From assembly GCA_023935145.1 (NCBI GenBank), contig CM043699.1, positions 125,563,036 through 125,627,035 of the forward strand: a DNA stretch of 64,000 bases. The letters run 5' to 3'. The translations under genes and the position numbers were made by a program. Positions 53,765 through 64,000 of this stretch are shown here, in pieces. The notes under the pieces are model-generated. The model did not search any database. It was not told where the DNA came from and worked only from the letters and a program-made list of their open reading frames with translations. How positions within the stretch are numbered: the first letter of the stretch is position 1; every line of letters begins with the position of its first letter. Source of the stretch: Bretschneidera sinensis. Taxonomy: Eukaryota; Streptophyta; Magnoliopsida; Brassicales; Akaniaceae.

Positions 53765-55850
53765 GTTTAAGGGCCCTATGCTTATTTGTTTCGCAAATTG
53801 AAGAAGTATGGTGAGTTACTAATTGATAAGAACCCTAGGACGTAGTTAGGATAGAAGTTCATGAGAGAACTGATATAAATCTACCTGGAATGTTTAAGAG
53901 GATCTTCATATGCTATAATGCATTGAGGGTTGGTTTTATGAAGGATTATAGACCATTCCTTGGTCTAGATGGGTGCTTCCTAAAAGGATTTTATGGAGGG
54001 ATTATACTTTCTGCCAATGCATTAGATGGCAATAATGGTTTGTTTCCATTTGCAATTGCAATAGTTGAAATAGAGAGCATGGATACTTAGAGATTATTTT
54101 GTGACACTTTACTGGGTGCATTGGTCAAGAAAGCCGATAGAGACCATTAACAATATTGTCAGATAAGCAAAAGGTATGTAAATGGTGCTTATGTTTAAAG
54201 TTAAATATAAATGCAATGATTATAAGAATGTTGTTTGTTTAACAAATTTATCTAACATTTTGTTCAATGTGGTTTGTTTTGCAGGGACTTGAGCATGTTG
54301 TCACTGAGTTATTTTCATATGCACAACATAGAAATTATGCTAGACATGTGTATGCTAATTTCTAAGCTAAGAACCCAAGGCTAGAGTTGAGGCAAGATTT
54401 TAGATAAACAATAGCAATATATCTCCAAGACAATTGACAGAAAGTAATGGATTCATTAAAGGGCCATTTTAATACTATTGGGAATTGGTTGATGGAGAAA
54501 AAAGTTAGTCGGGTAAGATCTAGATTTGACACAACATCCAAGATTCATCATATTACAAATAATTATACTGATTCATTCATGCATAGGTGACTAAATTGTA
54601 GAACAAACCCATTCAAACAATGTTGGAAATGGTAAGGCTCAAATTGATGGAAAGGGTGCATAAGAGATCTGCCACTTGAAGTACATAGAAGGGTAAGGTC
54701 ATAACTACAGTGAAGAAAAATTTGAACAAGAAGCTACATTCAGCAAGGTTATGTAGTCTGATACCTATTATGATAGATGAATACCAAGTCAATGATGATA
54801 GGGTTATGTATGTAGTGGATATGTGCAAGTGAACTTGCAGTTGGAACTACTGGAGTATAAATAGGATTCTTTGCAAGCATACTATTAGGTGTATTACATA
54901 TAAGAGGGCAAATATATAGGACTTCTGTGATGAGTACTTCTATATCAAGAAGTACTTTGAATCATACTTAGAGATAATGCATCCACTACCTAAGGTGGAT
55001 TTCACCTTCTACTATAGATGAAGATATACAACCTCCTCAACTAAGAGGGATGCTTGAGAGGCCAAGGAAAATTGAAGAAGAGGGAAATGTGAAGTTGGTC
55101 CTTCCATTACTAGAAAGAGATCATGCACAATGAAATGTACTGTATGCTCACAGTTAGATCAAAATTCAAGAACATTCCAAAGAGATGTTGCTAGTAAGAG
55201 GAGATATAACAAACAATTAGTAGGTAAAATGTACATGTCTTACTGTATGGTAATTATTGGAATTAGGTGCTCAATTGTCTCATACTAACTTTTTTTTTAT
55301 TGAATCAAAGAAGGAGGGTGGACTCACAAGCTAGAAATCCTAATTCTGGATTTATGCCTTCTTTATCAATAAGACCTTCTAGATCTGATGCTGGAATAAC
55401 ACAAAAAAGATGCAAAGGTGGTGGCGGTTCTAACAGAGGAAGAAGTGGTGGTGGTTTTATTAGAGGGAGAGGTAGAGGAGGAGAAAGGATAGATCTAGTG
55501 GTGGTTCTATTAGTTGCATAGGTAGAGGCAAAAGCAGAGAAGATAGATGAAGATGAAGAGGGATTGATGGATTTAGTGGTGGTTCTAGTAGAGGAAGTGG
55601 TATAGGTGTTGGATCAGGGGTTGAATCTGGTGGTGGTAGTGGAAGAGGGATCGAATCTGGTGGGGGTGGTGGTGGAAGAGGGGTTGAATCTGATGGTGGT
55701 GGTGGAAGAGGGGTAGCACCTGGTGGTGGTTTTAAAAGATCTAGCAAAGCAATGGATTGGTAGAATAAGGGTTAGATCTGTTAGGGTATCTAGGTTAAGT
55801 GGTTCAGGCAGAGGTGTTAGTGGAAAGACTGGTATTGATAAAAGCAAATA
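53765..55850 (+). pseudogene. Mutator-like (MuDR) transposase fossil
   Basis: The left end is cut by the D LTR. In order, with stops and frameshifts: a helical lead-in (FKRIFICYNALRVGFMKDYRPF), then LGLDGCFLKGFYGGIILSA and DGNNGLFPFAIAIVEIES (53950-54085), the MULE transposase core with its first Asp. Then GLEHVVTELFSYAQHRNYARHVYANF (54290-54362). Then a SWIM-type zinc-binding stretch (CSWNYWS, LCKHTIRCI, about 54835-54900). From 55310 the reading turns Gly/Arg-rich (RGRGRGGER). A simple GGTGGT-like tract follows to about 55735. The DNA-binding N-terminus would be left of D, outside the window. No terminal inverted repeats were recognised. Confidence 0.8.
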
Positions 55851-56536
55851 GAAGGCTACATATGTCTGAAAGGAAAAATATGTGTATAGAACTATGCCAC
55901 TATTGTCAAGTAACTATATAGGGTATATGTTTATGTCTTCAATGTGGTGGTTATGTTTTAAATGTAATATATATGGACTAACATCTTGTTGGCTATGTAG
56001 TTTGTTATCATAACCCAACGATCTCAAGCTACCAGTGCAGTTACAAGTCAAAAAAATACATAAACAATAGTGGAACTCAACAGAGTAGGAAGAACTAATG
56101 TTATCTGATTAGGGGTATTTGCATGGAGATAGTTTCTTTTTTTGTAATTTTGAAGGTTTCAAACTGATAATGATGTGTAATTGAGGGTTTGATACCCTGT
56201 TGATTTTTTGATGGCAGGTTATATATGCACAGGCTAATTAATTTATGTGCACATGATTAAATTATTAGTTTTGTTTGCACATGGTGATGCTTTTTCACAA
56301 TCACCAAAAGTCATTATAAAAAATAATGGGTGATTTATATATAGATAATGTTATCAATCTATTGACTTATTTAATCATCCTTGTTATGTTTGTACATCCT
56401 TTCAATATTTTTCTATTTTAGATCAATTTTTACTTATGTTTTGTATTGTCTTGAGATAGGGCACATGGGGACCATGAGATTGAAATTGCTTTCAAATTGC
56501 TCATTGGTTTAACCAAAAAATTACAATACAAAGTTT
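55851..56536. other. Unassigned spacer
   Basis: AT-rich with no ORF, LTR or repeat that I recognise. It may be 3' flank of the Mutator-like element. Confidence 0.4.
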
Positions 56537-56915
56537 TCACTTTTTCATCAATAATCTAAACATCAATACAAAAACAACAACATTACAAACAAGAATAGAA
56601 ACTAGTAACATTTTAATTACTCTAACAACAGTTTCAATACCAATAAATCTTCCAAATAATCTTCTAAAATCTTCCCCCAGACTTTCAATTTCTCTCTGCA
56701 AGTCTGAGTTGTTTGGAGTTAACACAGGAACGGGAGGATTTGTGGGTAAACACCAACCCATAAATCCATAGTTCTTGTTGACACAACAATAATAAAGCTT
56801 GTTCTTATTCTTGTCAGATTCTGAAATTTTCACCATTGCTTTTTTTATCACATTTACACCGTCGATTCATGAATTTCACCTCAAAACCGTTGCCATTGCA
56901 ACTTGAGGAAGACAT
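56537..56915 (-). pseudogene. GRF-type zinc-finger plus membrane-segment small protein, frameshifted
   Basis: The minus strand starts MSSSSCNGNGF at 56915, with RRCKC, then a frameshift near 56850. It continues in the frame of a 104-codon open stretch with KLYYCC and GFMGWC, the Cys/Trp spacing of a GRF zinc finger. A helical stretch follows (LQREIESLGEDFRRLF), then a hydrophobic C-terminal segment (LLVSILVCNVVVFVLMF). Short plant proteins of this layout are common and often lie near Mutator-like elements; the function is unknown. Identification is from motif spacing only. Confidence 0.55.
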
Positions 56916-57489
56916 TTTGGTGGTAGTCCTATAATATTAGCACAACATAATGAGTCAAATTGAATCTAATTTCTAACTAAAGCATCATATCAAACACTTG
57001 GTACCCATGGAAGTTAACAAACAATAAACAAGAGTAATGCTAGAAATTTCATCTCATAAATGACATTTATGGATTACATCACAATAATTTACTTACTTTG
57101 GTTCATGAAACTAACACAATAAAGAGGGAGAGTTATGAGTACACTTGTTTCTATTCAACTATGAGATCAAATTTGCTTATGTTCAACATTAGTCAGAAGA
57201 TAGTTGTTGGATGGGAAGAAGAGAGACGTTGGGAAGATCTGTAATGTGAAGATTGGGGAAGAATAACACTTAAGTGAGGTCATATGAGAGCATTTTGGAG
57301 TTTTCAAAAGTTTTCTGACGTGGCCTGACATTTGACTAAAACTTTCACCTTTAAGTAACGAGTTCAGTAATAGAGGAATGCTTCTGTAAACTTAGTAATA
57401 AACCTCATGTATGTAACATTCATTTCCAATACCATGAGTATGTTTCTGAAATGACCCCTAACCTCGGGTATGAAAACGTAATTTAACCT
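56916..57489. other. Unassigned spacer
   Basis: No credible ORF. It is AT-rich and I recognised no LTR or repeat. Confidence 0.4.
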
Positions 57490-57870
57490 AATATTTATCA
57501 GTCAAATTGGTTACCTTTTGTTAAAGTATGATTCAGAGAAATTGAAGGATGAATGATGCCTAGTATTTCCTTGATATAGTAGATAAGACATTGAGGAGGA
57601 TGTAGGAGAGCCTTCAATATCATAATAAGCACCTTTGAATCACATTCAATATGTGTAACCCAAAAGTGATATTGTAAAGCAAGTTTCAACCAATTAAGGA
57701 GAGCCATAACTACAGCATGAATATTTGTATTAGGACCACAATTGCTAGAAAAATATAGAATTACTTATTTTTCAATATTAAGAAAAATCCCACCACCTGT
57801 AGCAATTCCATTTTTTTAATAGCCATCACAATTAAGTTTAATACCATTAAAAAGATGAGGCATCCATTTA
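57490..57870 (-). pseudogene. RNase H-like (RVT_3 type) fossil
   Basis: On the minus strand NGIKLNCDGY (near 57850), GPNTNIHAV (near 57720), ALLNWLKLALQYHFWVTHIECDS and HTLTKGNQFD follow the order of the plant RNase H-like domain found at the C-terminus of LINE polyproteins: LNCDG, TN-AE-AL, ECDS, H-N-D. At least three stops or shifts interrupt it. It is probably the 3' end of a non-LTR retrotransposon or a derived gene. Confidence 0.6.
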
Positions 57871-57973
57871 ATTTAGGAATAACACTGAGATGGAACTGTG
57901 CATATTGGCATTCCAGTTGCCAAAATGCAAGTCATATATAGGAAAGAAAGAAAGTATGAATGAGAGTAAGACC

Positions 57974-59302
57974 TGATAGGAGCTTAAATATTCATATTTA
58001 AGCCCCTTAATTTACATTTGTTAAGTTCTTTATCTATATGTTTTAGTCTATTTTACTTCACTTTTGTGTTTTACATGTTTTTATAGGGTCTTGGAGAAAA
58101 AGAAGCATTTTTGGCACTTAAAGGAAGAAATCTGGAAATCCTGGAGCAGCTACTGGCTAGATTGCGATCGAGCGCACCACGTATGCGATCGAGCGCACAT
58201 GTACGGGCGTGAACAGTAAACTGCAGAACTTTATTTTGGAAATAAGCCTATTTTGGAAATAAATGAGTTTTGTGTTTTAGGAAAGTTTAGGAACTCATGA
58301 GCCTTCTAGGACTACTCAAGCCCTATAAATACACTTGTAAAGCACACACAAATTATCACTTCTTTTATCCCTTATTTTATATTTTAATCTCCCTTTGGAG
58401 TAGATCTCCCTTTAGTTTTAGTTTTTGTTCGGGGAGGCCTGAGGCCGGACGAGCCCGAATGAGAGATTTTGGAGACGAATTGACGACTCTTCTCTATAAT
58501 GTTTTCGGGTTTCTTCTTTCCTTTTTATCTTATTATGTGTAATTAACTTTTTGGTAAGGGCTTGGTTGAAACCCTAATTATGTTTACTCAATAATTCAGT
58601 ATTGGTGCCTCTGTGATATTTATGTTGTGTTGCTTAACTTGATTAATGTATGTTTGTATTTAAATTCCTCATATGTGTATGTCTGATCAACGTATGCATG
58701 TGGTATGGATTAGTTAGTTGAATCAATTTGGATGACCGAGTCCTGGGTTCAACAATAGTAACAAAAGATATCTTATCCGAATTCTTGGGTTAATCAACAT
58801 GGGAAACCGGGAGTAGATACTATACCCTAGGTCCCGTGTGGTTGTCGATTTCCACAGGTCCTATGCTCTCTTAAGGAACAACTTAGTCGATACCATAACT
58901 AATCCCTTAAGAGAGAAAAGAGTTAGAGTAGATACCATGCCTAACTCGTTGCTTAGGGAGATCAATAGCTTAAGGAGTAGATACCATGCCCTTAGGTTGA
59001 CAAACATTAGGTATAAATGGCATGAGTAAAGCATTGGCATACTGTTGTATTGAGGTCGCGTAATTAGTGGTGGATATCAAGTCCCTACGCCTTTATCCTT
59101 AGTATTTTATCTTTATTATTTCTCAACGCTTTTATTATTTCTATCTTTTTATATTGCGAATATAATTCTAAATTGAACTTTACCAATCCCTATGGAGATG
59201 ATCTTGCATTCGCACACTATACTACATTGTTGACCTTGTGCACTTGCAAGTAAAACGAGTGCGATTATTCGCCCATTAATTTAGGTGGATAAACGTACAA
59301 CA
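57974..59302 (+). repeat. Element G 5' LTR (1329 bp)
   Basis: It begins TGATAGGAGC and ends GTACAACA. There are two dyads in U3 (58165-58200), two CTATTTTGGAAATAA-type repeats (about 58229-58262), TATAAATA at 58324-58331 and the AGATACCATGCC repeats (58813-58994). The 3' LTR has two more dyads than this copy. Confidence 0.93.
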
Positions 59303-59308
59303 AGTTTT

Positions 59309-59326
59309 TGGCGCCGTTGCCGGGGA
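59309..59326 (+). promoter_or_regulatory. Primer binding site, tRNA-Asp type (element G)
   Basis: TGGCGCCGTTGCCGGGGA, six bases after the LTR. Confidence 0.92.
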
Positions 59327-59529
59327 TTGTGCTAAATTTCTGTTTAGAATTATTTCCCGTTTATTTTTCTTTTTTTGTTCAATTTTATTTTCTTATTTTT
59401 CATTAAATATTTTTCTTAATCTGTTTTGTTTTATTTTATTTTATTTTCATCAACTATCTAACTTAATTCTTCGTTTTTGTTATTTTTTTGCTTTTTGTTT
59501 CAGGTGTGCATCAGTGCTAATTCTGGCAC

Positions 59530-59605
59530 TGCGATCGAGCGCAAACCTAAGTGCGATCGAGCGCACTGGTGCGATCTAACGCAGTGCTTAGAGCGCTCGA
59601 GTGCA
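59530..59605 (+). repeat. Leader dyad array of element G
   Basis: Four TGCGATCGAGCGCA variants start at 59530, 59552, 59570 and 59592 (spacing 22, 18, 22). They follow a pyrimidine-rich stretch ending TTTCAG at about 59503, the same layout as in array A. Confidence 0.85.
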
Positions 59606-59670
59606 AATAGTCCAGAGACTACCCGAGCAGCAGTACTGAAGCTGCTGCACTAAGGTATTCCTGTTGATTC

Positions 59671-61446
59671 ATGCAAGGGCTTCGAGTGAGGAACCCAACC
59701 ATCCTTTCACTTGATATAGAAAGTGAGCAGATCATTCGAAAGAGGCCTAGAAACAACTTAGAGGAGAGAGAAGAAGAATTTGAGGGTGAAGTACTAATGG
59801 AACAGCTTTACAACCAACTGCCACCAGAACGGAGACCTATAAAGCAATCCTTCATTCCACAGAACCTCAACCATCCTTCATGCATTGCATATCAACCTAT
59901 GGTGGAAGAAAATAATTACATATCTCCGTAGATACTTAGTGCCTTTACTCATTTTAGGGGTACACCTGCTGAGGATCCACACTTGCACCTTCAAGAATTC
60001 TGTGATCTCTGCAAGTTCCAGCATATTTGGGGCCTAGATCAAGAGGGAATCAGGTTAATTCTTTTCATTTTCTCATTAAAAGATAATGCTAAAATGTGGT
60101 ATCATTCATTGCCTGCAGATTCCATCCATACTTGGGAAGAGCTATCCAATAGATTTCTAAGGAAATTTTTTCCAGCCCAAAAGACAAAGCAGATGAGGAA
60201 AGAGATTCAATCCTTCCAACAGAGGGATGAAGACCTTTTCTTCGAGGCATGAGGACACTTCAACGAGTTGCTACTCAAATGTCCACATCACAACTTACCT
60301 CAAGATGAGCTGGTCCTAGCTTTCTATGAGGGTTTGAATGGCATAAATCAAGGTATAGTGGATTCCAGTTGTAGAGGTATGCTAATGGAGAAGACTAGTG
60401 AAGAAGCCATGGAGTTGTTTGAGACATTAAGTGAGCACACCCAGCAATTCTCCTCGAAAGGTAAACAAGGATTTAAAAGCAAGGGTATGTATGAGGTGAG
60501 CTTCAATGATGGATCTTCGAATCAGATGGCTGCTATGGAAAGAAAGCTAGATATGCTCATAAAAGCCATGGCTGATCAGAACAACTCACCTAGTCCATAG
60601 GCTACACAACACCAGAACCACCCCAACCTCTCATGGAGCAACACTCAAAATGCTTTGAATCTTCAAGGACAGCAATGACACTTCCAACCAGCAGCCCAAC
60701 CAGTGCCGGAATCAGAAAATAGTGACCTAGAGAATCTTATGAGGCAACTGATGACTTCACAAGAACAGTTCATGATTGAGCAACGATAAACCACTACAAA
60801 ACATGAGCAAGCCATTCAAAGACTCGAGGAACAAATGGGGCAATTGGCTAAGGAGCTAAGTGAAAGAAAGTTGGGTGAACTTCCAGTCCAACCACTACCT
60901 ACTCCAAGAGGACATCAGCAACTAAATGCCGTGACAACTCTAACAAATGGTAAGATCATCGAAACTGATGAGCCTACACAAGCATCCATATCCAAGGTAA
61001 GTGAGATGGAGAAGGTAAATAGTGAGAAGGTTGAAATCAAAAGATATAATGCATTAAAATTACCCCCATATAATACAAAATGTTTTAATATATGCATGAC
61101 GCAAAGTGTTATTGAAGAAGCTTTTCAGGTCCATCACGTTGATCAAGTAGAAACTGCTCTTACCTATAGTATCCCAAGATCAGATATTGAGCCCAAATGC
61201 AAGGATGTTACTGATGACATCATTGAAACTATGCACCTTCTAGAGGCCTTTCCAAAGCCTCCAAGTAAGTACACCGATCCATTTGAAATTCTTGGGCCTA
61301 CTAATACTATTCTTCCCCTTTTTATTGTACAGGCACCTAACTTGGAATTCAAGCAGTTGCGCGAGCACTTATCTTATGCTTATATGGGAGAGAATAAGAC
61401 ACTTTCTATGCTAGCTGCTGCCACTCTTAGTTTTGGGGAAAAATAA
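59671..61446 (+). pseudogene. gag: Athila-type gag fused to pre-RT linker (element G)
   Basis: One frame of about 592 codons, broken by TAG 59929, TGA 60250, TAG 60598, TGA 60676 and TAA 60787. The capsid (Retrotrans_gag) domain is at 59983-60480, with LFIFSLKDNAKMWYHSLP and FLRKFFPAQKTKQMRKEI. LDMLIKAM aligns with the start of the array A gag. The zinc-knuckle stretch is deleted at about 60600. From 60835 the linker (GQLAKELSE, LQ/PRGHQQL) runs to the same APNLEFKQL and SFGEK ending as in A; about 100 residues near 60880-61140 that A lacks are kept. A and G thus descend from one longer gag by different deletions. Confidence 0.85.
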
Positions 61447-62771
61447 AGTTTGGTCCGGCTGAAGACGTTAAACTTAGCACTCATGGGAGGCACCCCACAG
61501 CTTATCCTTTTATTTTTATTATTTTACATATTTATTGTTATTTATTTATTTTTATTACTTCTTGTTTTCCGATATTACATTAGTTTTTCTTTTTTAGGGA
61601 TAATGTGTGCATCCGTTCAAGTTTGGGGGTACGCTATGAGCCATGCCGACCTAGCTAGTTCTCCATCTCCCAGGTTAGCTCTTTCCTTGTTATTCACACA
61701 TTGGAGACAATGTGTAATTTAAGTTTGGGGGTATAGGAGACACATTCACACACACCTTGTCCCAGTTTTTTTTTTTTGTTTTGTTGTTTTTCATAGATAA
61801 ATACATGTTCATTCCGGTCCAAAATTTTTGGGTGTTCTAAACAAACAATATGATTTGACTTCATAAGTGAGCTTAACACCTTGAACATATGGGCTAATAA
61901 TTAAGTTTTGAACCATAATCACTTTCTTCTAGGCATTTAAGGATTCACAAGCTTGACTTAAACTAAATATGAGCACATTAGCACATAGTTGTGTGGGGTA
62001 TGACATGTAATTTTGATTTGTATGTTTCTTTTGCTTCACTATGAACCAGATGACCTATTAGATTACCGCAGTGGCATAAGAAAATAGAAAAAGTTCGTTA
62101 TTGCTCAAAAAGAAAAAAAAATGCTCCTAAAGATCATTAAAAAGAACTTTCCATTGAGTAACTGGGCCTCTTGCCTCAGTAAGCAATGAGTGTCACATCA
62201 AAAGGTGGAATATTCTGATCGGTAGCATTAAGACCAGTTAGTTTCGTAGCCTTTTTTACTCGAGTTAGTAAGCCCTTAGGGGTGTTTCTACACCTAATGC
62301 CCTAAAACTATCTGGTTTAGGAGTCATTAGCTAAACGTTCGTTACACGAGTCAAATAGAAAGCTTAAGGGAACTAACTTGGCAAAAATCTCACAAATAAA
62401 AGAAAAGAAGAAAATTTATGCCATCTTTGTTGATTCTAATAGGAAATTTGGTGAATCTTGAGTCATCGAAACACTACACATTAGAATTATTTGGAAACCC
62501 AATCTTTTATGTGCTAGTCCACCACACACTCAGTCAAACTTATGATGTCTTAACCTGCCTCATGAAAGTGATTTGCGTTCAAAACTCGTATTCATTGCAA
62601 AGATGTGTTTATACTTGGTAAGCTTGCTCATGAATGCGCATCATAGTTTTGTGTGAAACCCAAACTTTTGTTAGACACCATGAGCATTGGATTTATCTTT
62701 GCGTCTTTGTTTTTCATTTAGTTTTTGGTTTTGTGTTGCTAAGGGACTAGCAATATGTAAGTTTGGGGGTG
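61447..62771 (+). other. Noncoding 3' module and polypurine tracts of element G
   Basis: Polypurine motifs at 61619-61631 and 61721-61733, terminal tract 62759-62771; the hairpin ACACATTG-GAGA-CAATGTGT near 61696-61715; one copy of the AGTAACTGG repeat near 62158; the conserved segment at 62278-62330. No ORF is credible. Confidence 0.75.
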
Positions 62772-64000
62772 TGATAGGAGCTTAAATATTCATATTTAAG
62801 CCCCTTAATTTACATTTGTTAAGTTCTTTATCTATATGTTTTAGTCTATTTTACTTCACTTTTGTGTTTTACATGTTTCTATAGGGTCTTGAGAAAAAGA
62901 AGCATTTTTGGCACTTAAAGGAAGAAATCTGGAAATCTTGGAGCAGCTACTGGCTAGATTGCTATCGAGCGCACTCCTCTGTGCGATATAGCGCAGAATT
63001 GCGATCGAGCGCACCACGTATACGATCGAGCGCACATGTACGGGCGTGAATAGTAAACTGCAGAACTCTATTTTGGAAATAACTCTATTTTGGAAATAAA
63101 GGAGTTTTGTGTTTTAGGAAAGTTTAGGAACGCATGAGCCTTCTAGGACTACTCAAGCCCTATAAATACACTTGTAAAGCACACACAAATTATCATTTCT
63201 TTTATCCCTTCTTTTATCTTTTAATCTCTCTTTGGAGTAGATCTCCCTTTTGGGGGATCAAGCTCCCTTTAGTTTTAGTTTTTGTTCGGGGAGGCCTGAG
63301 GTCGGACGAGCCCGAAGGAGAGATTTTGGAGACAAATTGACGACTCTTCTCCATAACGTTTTCAGGTTTCTTCTTTCCTTTTTATCTTATTATGTGTAAT
63401 TAACTTTTTGGTAAGGGCTTGGTTGAAGCCCCAATTATGTTTACTCAATAATTCAGTATTGGTGCCTTTGTGATATTTATGTTGTGTTGCTTAACTTGAT
63501 TAATGTCTGTTTGTATTTAAATTCCTCATATGTGTGTGTCTGATCAACGTATGCAAATGGTATGGATTAGTTAGTTGAATCAATTTGGATGACCGAGTCC
63601 TGGGTTCAACAATAGTAACAAAAGATATCTTATCCGGATTCTTGGGTTAATCAACATGGGAAACCGGGAGTAGATACCATGCCCTAGGTCCCGTGTGATT
63701 GTCGATTTCCACAGGTCCTATGCTCTCTTAAGGAACAACTCAGTCGATACCATACTGAATCCCTTAAGAGAGAAAAGAGTTAGAGTAGATACCATGCCTA
63801 ACTCGTTGCTTAGGGAGATCAATAGCTTAAGGAGTAGATACCATGCCCTTAGGTTGACAAACATTAGGTATACATGGCATGAGTAAAACATTGGCATACT
63901 GTTGTATTGAGGTCGCATAATTAGTGGTGGATATCAAGTCCCTACGCCTTTATCCTTAGTATTTTATCTTTCTTATTTCTCAACGCTTTTATTATTTCTA
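62772..64000 (+). repeat. Element G 3' LTR (cut by window end)
   Basis: It begins TGATAGGAGC after the polypurine tract and follows the 5' LTR to the last base of the window. It has extra dyads (62962-62990) and an extra GGGGGATCAAGCTCCC stretch near 63252. Differences from the 5' LTR show that the insertion is not recent. Confidence 0.92.

Larger units (their letters stand above)
57974..64000 (+). mobile_element. Element G: Athila-type non-autonomous element, same family as array A
   Basis: Two LTRs (second cut by the window edge), tRNA-Asp primer site, leader dyad array, gag-only coding region and conserved 3' module. The internal region is 3469 bp. LTR sequence and order match array A, but gag keeps the capsid half and lacks the zinc knuckle, the reverse of A. 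The five bases before it, AGACC, should be the target duplication. Confidence 0.9.

Overview
The window is eukaryotic, almost certainly repeat-rich nuclear DNA of a flowering plant, probably a dicot. It is AT-rich. Its recognisable coding content is plant LTR retrotransposons (Ty3/gypsy Athila type with tRNA-Asp primer sites, a gypsy element that looks Tekay/Del type, Ty1/copia Tork-like and SIRE-like), a decayed Mutator-like transposase and two small fossil reading frames. I see no host housekeeping gene, rRNA, tRNA or CRISPR. Element letters A to G are mine.

Layout. (1) 1-8882: array A, LTR-internal-LTR-internal-LTR with a 3938-bp period, a gag-only non-autonomous Athila-type element; the first LTR is cut by the window edge. 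(2) 8883-13801: 3' part of Athila-type element B (RT end, RNase H, integrase, 3' LTR); A sits in B's RT. (3) 13802-16577: primer site and 5' LTR of gypsy element D on the minus strand; B sits in D. (4) 16578-53076: a decayed Tork-like copia element E on the minus strand, split by two insertions. One is Athila element C (16707-26160, minus, 5-bp target duplication GCTGG) in E's 3' LTR. The other is SIRE-like element F (plus, target duplication CATCT) in E's RT. A block of about 10.8 kb (3' part of C, a piece of E, most of F) is then repeated in tandem: 24265-35075, 35076-45908 and a partial third copy 45909-49917 in which F is only one LTR. (5) 53077-53764: a second piece of D-type LTR. (6) 53765-57973: Mutator-like transposase fossil, a GRF-type zinc-finger fossil and an RNase H-like fossil. 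(7) 57974-64000: Athila-type non-autonomous element G, same family as A, 3' LTR cut by the window edge.

Inferred order, oldest first: Mutator-like element, D, then E and B, then C and F inside E and A inside B, then the triplication.

The most unusual signals are arrays of short TCGA-centred palindromes. SIRE-like F carries CCAGTCGACTGG, spaced at near-whole helical turns (21-22, 31, 52 bp), just upstream of the LTR TATA box. It carries a second array of the same motif with its own TATA box upstream of the third, env-position ORF, which suggests an internal promoter for that ORF. The Athila families A, B, C and G carry a different TCGA-centred 14-mer (TGCGATCGAGCGCA) in U3, and A and G carry it again in the leader. 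The non-autonomous A and G lack pol but keep LTRs, primer site, leader array, a conserved noncoding 3' module and polypurine tracts, which marks these as the likely cis-acting core.
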